NCBI GenBank assembly: GCA_022494885.1
Contig: JAGVSM010001341.1
Span: 124,001-188,000, forward strand
Reading direction: 5' to 3'
Source of the DNA: Micrasema longulum
Taxonomy: Eukaryota > Arthropoda > Insecta > Trichoptera > Brachycentridae
Length of the DNA stretch: 64,000 bases
Positions within the stretch are counted from its first letter, which is position 1. Each line of letters begins with the position of its first letter. Position numbers and translations under genes: made by a program. The notes under the pieces are model-generated. The model was not told the origin of the DNA. It made no database searches and saw nothing but the letters and a program-made list of their open reading frames with translations. Below, one piece after another: positions 10,600 to 21,627 of the stretch.

Positions 10600-10860
10600 T
10601 ATCGCTGTTTGTGTCCTTCAACAGTTTATAAACGTCGTTTGGCGGAAATCAGATTTGGAGAAATGGTCTCGCCTTTCGGTGGGCCGGGCCAGGGTTGATA
10701 GGCTACTGGGCAAAGCCCCCGGGGTGAATATTTTCCACCCCCCCTCTACAACTTGGCAAGTGTCGCGGTCAACACATTACCAACCCTCATAACTCTGTAA
10801 GGAGATAACTGGACACGGAAGACAATAACCCACTCGTAAATAGTACGTCAAAGGCCCAAA
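10600..10860. other. GC-rich segment of unknown origin
   Basis: Contains GGGCCGGGCCAGGG and GCAAAGCCCCCGGGGTG, unlike the surrounding AT-rich DNA, and directly precedes an RTE 3' end on the minus strand. A short plus-strand frame exists, but I do not recognise it. It may be part of another retroelement. Confidence 0.25.
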
Positions 10861-11053
10861 AAGGAAAAGAAAAGATGACCCATGACATATAAAATATTTA
10901 TTGCAAACAAACCATCACGCAGTTTCTCCGTTGGAGTAAGCAGAAAGAATAAAACGTCATATTACTCTGTCTTTAATACATAACTCGTTTCTTCTACATT
11001 CACACATCTTCTAATGCGCGCACGCCGATTATTCCGATTGTTTACATGTCTGT

Positions 11054-11582
11054 GTCAGCATCGTGGTGTAATAGTCAGCGCGTTTGCCTACTACGTAAGA
11101 GGTCTCGGGTTCAATTTTCGACATGGTTGATATGAAATATTTATTGAAAAGCGTGTTTTCATACCAGAATATTTCATAGTCCCTGGAGTGATACGTAAAG
11201 CGTTAGACTGACCATAACATAGATTGTTTCATATTTCGATTTACAGGGCCAACCTGCCGATAGTTATGCCTGTTGGAAGGGCTACCGCTATTCTGAACAA
11301 TATCGCTTTGGATGTTAACCTGTTCCAGGTATCCGGAGGGGTATTCCGGAGCAGGATTCTCCTACTATTTTGACAAGAGTCTTTTTATGTATTTTTTGTC
11401 TTTTTATAATATGTTAGTATTAAATTTAAGTTTGTAATGTATGCATTATTTAAAAGAAATGAATTGAATTAAATCATCTTACTTTCGTGTAAAAAAAATG
11501 ATCAAGATACGCTGCGATTGGTGAACCAATGCACTGGCCTATAAATCATTAGGTTCGGAAAGGGAATCATGATGATGATGAT
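11054..11582 (+). mobile_element. tRNA-derived SINE, family 3, itself interrupted
   Basis: The head has an A-box-like TGGTGTAATAGTCAGCG and a damaged B box (GGGTTCAATTTT; intact in the 41 kb copy as GGGTTCGATTCCC). The body runs to about 11217 and resumes at about 11467 with ATGATCAAGATACGCTGCG and the tail GGAAAGGGAATCATGATGATG. The gap holds a jockey 3' fragment. It is inserted in an RTE copy. Confidence 0.8.
11218..11466 (+). mobile_element. jockey-like LINE 3' end inside a SINE
   Basis: CCAACCTGCCGATAGTTATG and the following words match the 3' end of the jockey copy at 50425-50640 (CCAACCTGCCAATGGTTATG). It ends in a GAATTGAATTAAAT tail. It is a 5'-truncated insertion of about 250 bp that landed in the SINE. 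Confidence 0.7.
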
Positions 11583-11897
11583 TTGACATGTCTATATACT
11601 TCAGAATTAAGTTTGGTTAAATTCGAACATGCCACGTCTTTCTCGGTGTTTCTCATTTTCTGCATCCATCAACATTCACATCGTAAATCTTTTTAGCAGT
11701 TTTTTCGTCTTCCATTATCTCTATACGAACGCAACACTCTTTTCTTGATTTTGTCGATAATGCTTGTCTCAGCCTTACATAATTCATAAATCTCAACATT
11801 CGTACACTTATCATACATAATATATTGAGTTTTTCTACTGACATTTCTTGGTGGAACTGCATATTTATAATAATAATAAAAATACGTGTATATATAT

Positions 11898-12389
11898 TTA
11901 AATTTATTTCAACACAGAGGGAAAACTTTTTGAGAAGGGAATATGGAAGTCAAGGCATTTACAGGGCTTATGACCTGGCATTGGCTGGTTTAAGTGGCCA
12001 CTTTACACACTGTGTAACATTCACCATTTTGCCCATGTTTGAACATCCACATTTCTTCAACTCTTCCATCTGTTGACTTTTGTGAAGTAAAAGAGCTGAA
12101 ACCTTTTTCACGTGGGTGAGATTCATCCGGCTGAACCAAATCACCTACTAGGCAACGCCTGAAAACAATTTTCCAATTTTCATACTTCTTTTTTTACCAG
12201 GTAGTAATTTAACAATGTTTGATTATGTCCAAATGCTTGCAGACTGGCTGGATTTCCTCCCTAGGGAGTTGTTCATATTCCCTTCTCAAAAAATTTTCCC
12301 TCTCTGTTGAAATAAATTTAAATATAAACAACTCCCTAGGGAGGAAATCCAACCAGCCTGCAAGCATTTGGACATAATCAAATATTGTT
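11898..12389. mobile_element. foldback element with nested palindromes (FB3)
   Basis: The left part carries the plus-oriented arm (AACACAGAGGGAAAAC...ACAGGGCTTATGACCTG...). The right part (12211-12389) is a palindrome with 69-bp arms: CTCCCTAGGGAGTTGTT and the TTGATTATGTCCAAATG end occur on both sides. The centre, 12276-12322, is the inverse of 11898-11945. It therefore combines at least two nested inverted repeats. No ORF. Confidence 0.8.
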
Positions 12390-12475
12390 ATATATAGTAT
12401 AATAATAATAATAAAAACTATATACGTATTTTTATTATTATATCATACATAGTTTTGTCACACATTCGCCCAAGC

Positions 12476-13050
12476 CAGTGGTCGGCAAACTCATTAGTCA
12501 AATGAGCCAAATATCAGCATCTCGACGATTAAGATTTCTTTTGAGTGCCAAATTTCTTTTCGTTAAACTGTTTCCTCTTCAAAGCCAACGAACCTTATTG
12601 CAGTGAAGATCTCCGTATTTGTTTACTCTGTTATTGAGTAAACATTATTTAAATTAGTGATGTAAAGGATATCTAACGACAATTGTGTTGACAATCTTGT
12701 CACCAAATCCATAACATTTGATTTTTTTTGCTTCTTGATGAATGATACAATGGTTAAAAAGCATCTTGTGATTAGTTTTTGCTTCGAGAATAGAAAAAAA
12801 TCGTTCTTACTTCGGTCGTAATTTTAGCTCCATATGTTGAAATTAAAATAAATTCATCAAGTTTAATATGGTGCTTCTCCATGCATTCGATTACAGTATT
12901 TGCAATATCCTCAATAATTCAAAAGGCAATAGTCCTAGAAGTTCTTCTATAGAATTTCTAGACTAAATAAATTGAACAAAAAGTGTAACTTGACACTCGA
13001 GTAGCTAAAGAGCCGCAAGCGGCTCGCGACCGGGGTTTGCAGACCATTTG
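12476..13050 (-). mobile_element. hAT-like DNA transposon relic
   Basis: The ends are inverted: CAGTGGTCGGCAAACTC at the left and GGGGTTTGCAGACCATTTG at the right, with a subterminal AGAGCCGCAAGCGGCTCGCG. This is the end type of hAT elements. The flanks GCCCAAGC / GCACAAGA agree at 6 of 8 bases, the 8-bp size expected for hAT. Minus-strand remnants include an 'HCIIHQEA'-like run and 'GAKITTEVRTIFF', typical of the GTF2IRD2/KRBA2-like hAT transposases, broken by stops. Not functional. Confidence 0.7.
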
Positions 13051-13321
13051 CACAAGAGATCGGATTTCGATAGTATTTAGCTTACTTTCATTCTCATTTT
13101 TACAATTCCATTCCACATTCATAAGACTCGGCACAAGGATTCCAGGTGAATGTATTGATATTTAAAGCATTTACCGTGGTTAAACGTTTTATTAAACAAT
13201 ACTTAAGTGCCTGCGAAACCCAGTTTGTGCATCGAAGTTCGTGCGTGTGGACGAGAAGACGATATACCGTGTAGTCCTGGGCTTCAATTATGATGGGTAG
13301 ATAAAGACGTCATACCTTAAT

Positions 13322-13576
13322 CTTGACGGTATAGTTGAAAATAAATTCTCTCTATTGATTACGAAGATACACTACTGACCCCCGTTTTCAAGTTTTGGGT
13401 AGGTACATCGAAATGAAACAAGAAGAAGCGTACGTCACGGTACAAAAATCTACGCACTAAAATGACATAGCTTCAGTATGACGTCATAGTTGAAGATACA
13501 ATTCTCCCAACCAATTTCTTAGATACGCTACCGATCCCCCCACTATCAAGTTTTGATGTAAGTACATTGGTTTGTC
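13322..13576 (+). repeat. two direct repeats, period 157 bp
   Basis: 13322-13419 and 13479-13576 are direct copies with substitutions: GACGGTATAGTTGAA / GACGTCATAGTTGAA, then ACACTACTGACCCCC / ACGCTACCGATCCCC, then CAAGTTTTG. They lie just upstream of the RTE fragment and may be part of it. Confidence 0.6.
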
Positions 13577-13589
13577 TTGACGGGTCTAG

Positions 13590-13820
13590 ATGCCTAGAAC
13601 CCCTTAAAACTATGTACGATCGATGCACAAATGTCGAGATCCGTAAATTATGTAAGGGTGAGATAATCACTATCGACAAAATCAAGAAAGGAGCTCGGCG
13701 CTGGTATGGACATGTAGAGCGAATGGACAGCAAAAGAATGCCTTAGAATATTTACTATGCGAATAGCATGACCAAATTCAACACATACTTGTAGATGGAC
13801 GTGTCAAAAGTCATCCACAA
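13590..13820 (+). mobile_element. RTE-like LINE fragment
   Basis: The plus strand reads 'MYDRCTNVEIRKLCKGE', '..IKKGARRWYGHVERMDSKRMP' then stop. This is the same segment of the RTE-like C-terminal domain as at 56647-56889 (minus), with 'GHVERMD' conserved. It ends in unrelated sequence. Confidence 0.8.
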
Positions 13821-13917
13821 TTGGAAGCGCTAACCGAAACTTTAACAAAACAAAACAAAATTTCGAACGTTTTTGTTGTATGCAATAGAACTAAAAGACT
13901 TCTCTAGTGAATAATAA

Positions 13918-14325
13918 TGAGAAACTTCAGCCCTACAGGAAATTGGATACTAAAATGTTTTCTTGCGCGGAGTAAAAATTAGAGCATTAAATTACAGCAC
14001 AAAGTTTCTTGAAAACGTAGAGAAAAAAAAAATATATATTTGAAAACGCACTACTTTGAATGACGCCTCTGGTTCATATGAATTAACCTATAATCTGAGA
14101 GCTATGGAAGATTTCCGGTCTGCTTGTCGTTTCTGGACCAATGGGAAGAACTGAATGAGAATATGCGGAAATTAACCTCTGACGTTACACGCGGAGTTAT
14201 TTCAGAAATACAAAACTTTAAAAAATCGTAGCGCTGATTAAACGATACATAAAAATTGAAAAGAAATTTTTTTTGGCTTTGTTTAATAGTCTATTAACAA
14301 CAAAAATCACCTGAATTTCCTCATT
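13918..14325 (+). mobile_element. MITE family A, copy 2
   Basis: Nearly collinear with 2154-2577, including GAGAGCTATGGAAGATTTCC and GACGTTACACGCGGAGTTAT. Ends are ATGAGAAACTTCAG and CTGAATTTCCTCATT. Confidence 0.78.
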
Positions 14326-14399
14326 CTGAGGTTTATGCGAAAAAAAATAGGCAATTTGCTGTCGTGTAGAACACCCATTGTATTCAGTCATACAAGTCT

Positions 14400-14495
14400 A
14401 GGTATTCGGCATGTAATAGTAAAAATACCTTATTCAATCACTGTTTTATGTCAACCATGCCTGGAATCAAACTCGAGACCACAAGGTGGACAACT
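14400..14495 (-). mobile_element. SINE family 3, head fragment
   Basis: Read on the minus strand: TGGTCTCGAGTTTGATTCC then GGCATGGTTGACATAAAA. This is the B-box part of the family-3 head, diverged. The A box and tail are missing. Confidence 0.55.
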
Positions 14496-14559
14496 AAAAT
14501 TGATAATTTGTGATACAGAGAAATCCATGTTTAATGGTAAAAGGGGTCGATATTAAGTC

Positions 14560-15770
14560 AATTTATTCAGGAGTTTATCTTCAGAACTCGCGCAAGGAAA
14601 AAACGCGAAGAAAAACGTAAAAAATCTCATATATATTGCTTCATTATTTGTTTTGGACAAAGAAGTCAAAATGGCTTCCAGTTCAGCGTTATTTTCCCGG
14701 CTATTTTGGGGCGGGAGACATTATCCAGATTTGTTTTTCACAGCGACGAAAATAAACAGTTTTTACGTCTAAAATGGAAGTTATTTTCTTGTCGATTTAT
14801 TTGCGCGCGCAGAGGATTATAATGAGCTCTGTATGTTGATACAATGAGACAGAAGAGTATTGTGTTAAATGGATCGAATATTGGAGAAAGAGGTTCTGTC
14901 GCTTTTTAAGACGCAATAAAATAGAAAGTAAGTAGTGTAGAGGAGCAAAATCGTTTAACGTTCTTTATTCAATAATTTATTGAGGAATAATCGCAGTGAA
15001 TAAGAGATCATAGGTAATTAAAGGAATATATAAAGAGACATATTTAGATCTAAGTACTGTCTTTTAAAATCATCAGGAAAGAAATTATGAAATATTGCGT
15101 TGTAGAGTATTAGCAGGACAGTATTAGTAGAGAGTAGAGTATAGAGTATTGCATGTCAAAAGAAAAAAATATCTAAATTAATGAGTATAAAGAGAAATGT
15201 ATTATTTTTAATTTAGTATGTGTTAACATTATTTTTTTAAACTTTATTTAACTTTTTTATCATTTCTTTACATGAACTTATTCGATTATTTATGTTTTAT
15301 TTTCAAGTACACTAAATGTCCCATGGGAGTTAATGAACAAAATAAATATGTAAGAATTGCAACTTTCAACCAAGCATTTTTTTTTGAAGAAGTTGAAATC
15401 TTAATATTCAATGATTTTTACGTTTTCTTCATAATGGGCAAAGCGGTATCGTTATCTTCTTTTTTTGGTAGAACCAATTTTGTAAATTTTGATGAAAACG
15501 TCGACATATTATTTTTTATTATAACAATAATTCTATTATAATTACTAACATTATTAATTTGTTTTAAACGTGTTTTACTTTTTTTACAAATAAACAAAAA
15601 AGCAATGTACCACACATATTTAAGACTTACATACTTAACTCACTTGTGGTCAACTAATTTGAAATAATTTATTCATATACCGGGAGTCAAATATTCGCCT
15701 GTGTGTTAAATTTTTATAGAGATTAAAAAGAAGACCATTGATTATATATTTAACGATGTTATATATGTAT
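14560..15770. other. no gene recognised
   Basis: AT-rich, with a somewhat GC-richer patch at 14570-14960. A 34-codon frame begins at the ATG near 14671 (MASSSALFSRLFWGGRHYP...) but has no support beyond being open. A 89-codon frame at 15272-15541 is low-complexity. I see no repeat match. Confidence 0.35.
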
Positions 15771-15774
15771 TAGA

Positions 15775-15976
15775 ATTAGGTCGGGTTGTGGTCCCGTGGC
15801 TAGTGTCTCGGACTCACGGACCAAAGGTCCGTGGTTCGAATCCCACTCTACCCCAACTTGATTCCATTTTCTAATAGTGAGTTATTTACAACTCGTTGAA
15901 AATGGCCCTCAAAATTAAATATTTGGGTAAATCATAAGAACGCAAATATTTCTTTTCTTTAAAAAAAAAAAAAAAA
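15775..15976 (+). mobile_element. tRNA-derived SINE, family 1
   Basis: Full copy: TCGGGTTGTGGTCCCGTGG head, perfect B box GGTTCGAATCC, shared body and a poly-A tail of about 17. An LTR-like element follows directly. Confidence 0.92.
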
Positions 15977-16391
15977 GGTTGCCGAGGGTTGAAACTCCTA
16001 CCCCAGTTAGAGATTGACAGAAGACACGAGGTTGTTATTTAATGCGTGTTTATTGTATGGCCAATAAATAATGAATTAAATTATGTAGCGCGAGTGTTGA
16101 GGCAATAACGAGTTGAACTGACGGCACTTGGACGAAAGGCTAGAACTAAGTGACTGGGTCGGGCTGACAGAGCGCAACCACGCCCTGTGGTCTCTTTATA
16201 GGCCACGTTTCTTTGTTCTTCATTTCTCCATGGCAGAAAAGATGATAATATACTGCAGGTTGTTGTTCTCGTATCTTGCAGAATATAACGTATTGTATTT
16301 AATATAAAACGATGACTTTTTCAGGTGAAAGATTGCGCATATGCGCATCTGTGTGTCATCGATCGATGGATTATGGACCCCATAGATAATT
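15977..16391 (-). mobile_element. LTR-like element (solo LTR family 1)
   Basis: Collinear with 18125-18545 and, inverted, with 62295-62736. On the minus strand it has a promoter-like TATAAAGAGACC, then AACGCC-type sequence, and near the end TCTCTAACTGGGGTAGGAG. The TGTAG...CTACA ends seen in the 62 kb copy are eroded here. No internal coding region is attached. Confidence 0.65.
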
Positions 16392-17390
16392 CATTGTTAC
16401 TGAGCTGGCACTTGAAGCGTGAGACTTATCACCTTACCTTCATATAACAGATAATCGAACTACGCTACATTTAGTTTACTAATGAGATTTTCCAAAAAAG
16501 ACTGAATGTTCTTACAGTAATACAAGTTTAAATACTTACTCAAACATTAATTTAACGCTAGCTGGAGGAATATTAAAAATGTATGCATGTTTTTTATAAT
16601 ACAGACACAATTGTTTTTGGTGTGTTTTGACTGTGTTTAGGACAAAGGTTTCAAACAACATTTTTATTCAAAGCTGTTTAATTATTTTTCTAAAGCCAAT
16701 TACACGGGTCTTTAACTAACTAATTGACAACTAATTCAACGTAATTAAGTGACATCACGAGAGTCACATACATGCTGATATGTTATTTTTTTTATACAGT
16801 TTTTAAAAGTAGCCTTTTGGTAAGGGTAATGATATACGGAAAAACGTTAAGCAATATTTAAGAGTTTTTTATTGAAATTTTCGAGTTTTGCTGAAGTTTT
16901 CTTTGCAAGTATTTCACTCTGCTTTCTATCGAGTAAAAACTTTTAACAACCATTTTAACGCACGTTCAGCCAATAACTCATTGAAAACTTAACTGAAAAA
17001 GACTTACTCTTGAAAAATGAAATTAGAAGCAGCCGGTAAATGTTTTACCCGTAACAAGTCATGACAGATCCATCGGCACCATTTTTAAGCAATTACTTCG
17101 GAACTAATTATTGCTGAAAATTTTAATTTTAATTATTTATATTTGGAATAATTATGTATGGCAAATAATAACGCGGTCACATAGGAGCGTAGATTTTCAC
17201 GGTCTCTGGCATCAATTCGAATAGTCTTTCTTAGACAACAATTTTGAGTATGTTCTCTCTAGAGAGTTAATGAGAATGATTGCAACAGAGAAATAACAGA
17301 AATTCGTTAAAAACATTAATGATTTAACTAACTGGTGAGGGAAAAAGTAAAAAAAATGAAAAAATGTTTTACCTAGTATGTAAATTGGTT
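16392..17390. other. no gene recognised
   Basis: About 1 kb of AT-rich sequence without a recognisable ORF, SINE or inverted repeat. Confidence 0.45.
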
Positions 17391-17394
17391 CAGC

Positions 17395-17637
17395 CGGATA
17401 ATTTTTACTCACATAATAAAAATTTCAGCCCTTTTACTATACAAAATTCAACAGTCAACAAAAGAGTTGAGAAAATGTAAATGTTTAAACATAGGCAGAA
17501 TAGTGAGTGTGAGTTTTTTAAAGTGGCCACTTAAACCAACCGAGTCATAAGCCCTGTAAATGCTTAGACTTCCATATTGCCTTCTCAAAAATATTTTCCA
17601 TCTCTGTTGCAATAAATTGATGTCTTTTTAGAAGTTT
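17395..17637 (-). mobile_element. foldback family, half copy (FB4)
   Basis: One minus-oriented arm with GTGGCCACTTAAACCAACC, a shortened core (GAGTCATAAGCCCTGTAAA) and CCATCTCTGTTGCAATAAAT. No inverted partner within 100 bp, but FB5 in the other orientation starts shortly after. Confidence 0.7.
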
Positions 17638-17729
17638 TGGATGGATTGGGGTGACAAAGGTACGGATATTTTTATTTATAATTTTGACATGTATTTTCAG
17701 TCTACTATTAGGTATGTCAATAATGTTTT

Positions 17730-18722
17730 GAGATAGTCTAATTTTTTTTTTTTGACAAGAACTGGACTCAGTCCCCTAGGCAATTGTTAATATTAACCCA
17801 TTACAACAGAGATGAAGATCACTTTTGAGAAGGAAATATAGATGTCTAGGTATCAACAGGGCTTATGCCCTGTCATTGGCTGGTTTAATTAACCACTTTA
17901 CATACCGTGTAACATTCACCATTCTGCCTATATTTGAACATGATTATTCCGTCGATTCTTCCATCTGTAGATGTTTGTTGATTATTTCACATATATCCTA
18001 GGCAAAGTCAGCAATATTTTTCAATTTTTATGCTTCTTCTTGAACCAGGTGTCAATCAGACGAATTTCTCCCCCAATATAGGTTTGGCTTTTTAACTTTA
18101 CAAACATCGACAGATGGAAGAATATGTAGAATTAGGTTGTTGAGGGTTGGAGCTCCTACCCCAGTTAGAGATTGACAGAAGACACGATGTTGCTGTTTAA
18201 TGCGTATTTATGACATGGCGAATTAAAAATGAAAAGAATTATGTCGCGCGATTGTTACGGCGATTAGGTGTTGAAGTAACTGCACTTGGACTACATGCTA
18301 GAACTGTGCGACTGATTGAACTGGACTGACTGGGCGTTGACTGCGCCCTGCGGTCTCTTTATAGGTCACGTTCCTTGGTAGGGACGATGTTAATGTACTG
18401 CAGAATGATGCTCCCGTTCCTGTGTGCAATACCGTTAGAGTTGCGTAATATGTTGTATTGCTTGTATTGACTAGCTTCATCGGTCATCGCTTTATTTCAG
18501 GTAAAATGATTTGGTACGTGTGTGTTATCAATTATGGACTATCATCCACAATTATAAGAAATATATGTGTTCAAATGTAGGCAAGGTGGTGAATGTTACA
18601 CCGTGTGTAATGTGGCCGCTATCAGCCAATGACTGGTCACATTAGCTTTGTAGATACCAAGACTTCTATATTTCTTTCTCAAAAGTGTTCTTCATCTTAT
18701 TTGTAATATGTTAATATAAGGT
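17730..18722. mobile_element. foldback element interrupted by an LTR (FB5)
   Basis: The left arm (17760-17985) carries a variant core ACAGGGCTTATGCCCTGTCA. The right arm starts at about 18085 (TTTAACTTTACAAACATCG), stops at 18124 and resumes at about 18550 (ATAAGAAATATATGTGTTC), then runs through a worn core to TTGTAATATGTTAATATAA. The break is filled exactly by an LTR-family-1 element, so the foldback is older. Confidence 0.78.
18125..18545 (-). mobile_element. LTR-like element (solo LTR family 1)
   Basis: It starts TGTAGAATTAGGTTG and includes CTACCCCAGTTAGAGATTG. On the minus strand the TATA-like CTATAAAGAGACCG lies about mid-element. It is about 420 bp and splits a foldback arm. No second LTR or internal region, so it is a solo LTR or a TRIM-like element. 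Confidence 0.75.
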
Positions 18723-18820
18723 ATGTTATGTATAACATTATAACTGTATTGCACCTATATGACTGTAGATTTGAACGAAAAGAAAAGAAATAAAATAGGC
18801 GCGAGTGGATTTTTGTTCCT

Positions 18821-19057
18821 TTGATGACCAAATCAGAAAATCGGCATATGAGGATATTGGAAGCAAACTTCAAAATCTCCATTGAAAGAGTTACTGAGAT
18901 ATTTGCGAAAAACTGTGAAAAAAAGAATAGTGAGATTTCTAATTTTGCTCCACCAACTCAATGGAGAATGCTTTGTTTGCGGTGTCAAGTAGTACAATCG
19001 AAACCTGTTTTTGCAAGATTTAGAGCCGGTTTTGAATTACGCTTTTGTTTAGGTAAG
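18821..19057 (+). other. unassigned open frame ending at a splice-donor-like site
   Basis: An open frame of about 78 codons (MMTKSENRHMRILEANF...) has a non-repetitive composition and includes a CLRC segment. Next to its end lies GTTTAGGTAAGTAGG, a good match to a 5' splice site. No protein family was recognised, and no acceptor or downstream exon was found. It could be chance or a relic exon. Confidence 0.2.
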
Positions 19058-19060
19058 TAG

Positions 19061-20015
19061 GTTTTTACATTTAGTTTATTTTGACATCGATAACTAATTT
19101 TCCGTTTTTGATAGAGACTACTAAGTTTGTTTGTTTTTAAATTTAATTTACGGTTCAAACAATGAGCAACATTGAGAAAATCAGGATTCAAAATGAAAGA
19201 AATCGTAAATTTTAGATAATTTTATAAATAAGTGACTGAATTTAATAGACAGAAGAATGACGGATGTTATACAGCTGTAAGAAACGTCGGCCATAAGTAT
19301 GAACAAAATGAAGCATAAAAACCTTGAAAAACACCATTAGTACCAGAAAGGCCAAGAACTTAAATCCGCAATTGTTATAAATCCAAAATAACAGAAATCG
19401 TTGCGCTGTGTAGCGAATTCGGGCGTCTGATAAACAACACGCGAGGTCTAATCCCAGGAAGAAATTCTTAGAAATGGAAAGGTTTTCTCAGAAGGGGAGA
19501 GAACTCCGCCCCCCGATAAATTCCTGCAGATAAATCGGCCCTTAGAATGTACACACTTGCCCCTCAATCAGATAATATCCAAGGTTCACAATTGAAGTGG
19601 AAGTAATAGTAAAAAGTGTTTTTGAATATTTACCCGTGCACATCATAAAACGATATTATTTTAAGAAGAAAAACGAAACAAGCGCGTCTGCTTTCCACGT
19701 TTAAAGTCACGGAATCGATTCTTGAAAAATTAGACACGAAATAATTGAGTAAACCACTCTGTAATATTTTTCTGCTTTTCAGGAAATAAAAAAATAACTT
19801 GATGTAAAATTCCCAATTAACCAAGTTTTCCTTTAATTAAAAATATAAAAAAAACATTTTCCTTGACATTTCTATTTTAAAATAGCGTAAACTATTAGGA
19901 TTATTCAATAGTCAAATATAACAAAATGAATAGTATAGCACAAGAGGATACGCGGTCTGACTTTTCTTCATACAAACTTCATATTCCCATTTTCTTTTCT
20001 GGATTATGGCACTGA
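19061..20015. other. no gene recognised
   Basis: Mostly unique AT-rich sequence. At 19410-19470 a weak tRNA-like pattern (TGTAGCGAATTCGGGCG ... GAGGTCTAATCCCA) may be a badly eroded SINE head. Confidence 0.35.
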
Positions 20016-20019
20016 AACA

Positions 20020-20298
20020 ATTTTTTTTTTACTCAATTTTACCATCATTCCCTTTCCGCAACTAATGATACATAGGGCACTGCATTAGTACACTAATCGC
20101 AGCGTATCTTGGTCATTTTTAAACATAAAAATGATCAGTCTTACACTTCAGGTACCAGTTCAGTAACTATGAAATATTCTGATGTGAAAACATCATTTTA
20201 AACAAATATTTTATATCAACCATGTCGGGAATCAAACCCGAGACCTCTCGCATAGTAGGCAAACGCGCTGAACATTACACCCCAAGGCCGACAGTTCA
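20020..20298 (-). mobile_element. tRNA-derived SINE, family 3
   Basis: Near full length on the minus strand. The head GGTGTAATGTTCAGCGCG and B box GGGTTTGATTCCC, then CATGGTTGATATAAAATATT, the middle AATATTTCATAGTTACTGAA, and the tail GTTGCGGAAAGGGAATGATG. Good for defining the family's full structure. Confidence 0.85.
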
Positions 20299-20373
20299 GA
20301 TATCCACCATTGTCGTGTTCATATAGTTTGTTTTTTTTGTTTATTAACAAATTGACTTAACAGGAACTTGAAT

Positions 20374-20809
20374 CAATTGAACGTAGTTATGCAGAAAGCA
20401 ACCAGTCCACAATTTAAAAAAAAAAGAGATATTTATGTAATCGGGTGCAGTAAGGTCAATTACATGTTCTGCTAAAATCAGCTAGACCGCTTTCGTACAA
20501 AGAACTGTATTAATCACCTTCTGAAAATGGTGTCGATCACAAAAAAAGCATTCCTCAATTTGTAGAAAACACTCAATTCACTAGAAAAATCTTAGGGTTT
20601 TTGAAAATCATTAAAACTGGTCGAATACATAGTGAGGTTCTTGTTTGTAATATGAAAAAAAAAACGTATGTGTTCATTTTTATCATTTGATAAAGTCAAA
20701 ACATTCCAACTGTTGCGTAAATTTGATAATTCACACATTCACAAAAGTGCTATTATCTCAATTACACTTTTATATGGCTGGCTGCGTTCTGTATAACTAC
20801 GTTCAATTG
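20374..20809 (+). mobile_element. MITE family B, copy 1
   Basis: Terminal inverted repeats of about 35 bp: CAATTGAACGTAGTTATGCA at the left, TGTATAACTACGTTCAATTG at the right. There is no ORF. A second copy lies at 35541-35972 in the opposite orientation. Superfamily unknown. Confidence 0.82.
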
Positions 20810-20829
20810 AAAACCCTTAAAAGCGCTTA

Positions 20830-21398
20830 GTTTTAATTTAATTTAATTTTGTTTATTAAGAAAAACAACAGCAATACAAAAAAATATACACAACATCATA
20901 AAAAATATATAAAATAAAGCCAAATCAGTTTTCCACATAAACACAATTATAAAAATCCAGTTCAGTTAGATATAATTCATAGAAGTGCATGTGTGCGAGT
21001 TTTTTTTTTTGTGTGAGGATGCGTGTGTAAAAAAGTGGAGTGTGGTTTTCGTAGGTATGTGAATATGGGTGTGAGGGTAGGTTTAGGGACAGGGTAAGTG
21101 TGTATTTGATATGAGTGAATAGAAACAATTTAAATTTATAATGTAAAAATAAATATTTTTTTTATAACGAAACATAATTTTTTTCAAATAATAGTTTTTT
21201 AATTTTGGTTATAAAAGTGAGTTTACTGCTGTTAATTATGTCTATGTTATTGAAAAATAAATTATAATTACGCGTCAAGCGAATCAGAGGAGAGTTCTGT
21301 GCATAGTTGGTGCGAACTGTGGGTACATGGAAAAGAGATAGATTCATGTGACGGGTGCGGTAGCCAGGTACGTTAAGGGCCAAACGTACGTTTATCTG
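20830..21398 (-). mobile_element. jockey-like LINE 3' fragment
   Basis: Minus-strand coding remnant (21162-21383): VPGYRTRHMNLSLFHVP, then RTNYAQNSPLIRLTR. This matches the C-terminus of the copy at 39782-40501 (VPFRVTRNKYFFHLP...CSTNYAQHS). The 3' UTR ends in repeated TAAAT units at about 20835-20850, as LINE tails do. Truncated at the 5' side. Confidence 0.75.
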
Positions 21399-21627
21399 CC
21401 GTCTTCGGACGTATGGTATACAAATAGGATAAATATTTTTTTAAGAAACAAATCGTGCCGAAATAGAAAATTTCTTTCTGATACTAAAAATTAAAATCAA
21501 TTCAGTTATGGGGTGCGGAAAACGGGAATGACAGACACCGATTTTGTGGAATATAGCAAAGCATAATCAGTCCTACTTGCAGTTGTCTTTTACGTACAAT
21601 ATCATCCGCATATCCTCTTTAGTATCT

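Larger units (their letters stand above)
10905..11866 (-). mobile_element. RTE-like LINE 3' fragment, split by a SINE
   Basis: Two pieces (10905-11053 and 11583-11866) together match the RTE-like 3' half at 56465-57010. The 3' end reads AAACCATCACGCAG...; the coding part (11653-11862) contains 'VEIREVCKAET'-like and 'RIYDANVDGCRK'-like segments in damaged form. Between them sits a family-3 SINE flanked by a 13-bp near-perfect target duplication (TTTACATGTCTGT at 11041-11053, TTGACATGTCTAT at 11583-11595). The protein would be the C-terminal part of an endonuclease/reverse transcriptase; it is dead here. Confidence 0.8.
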
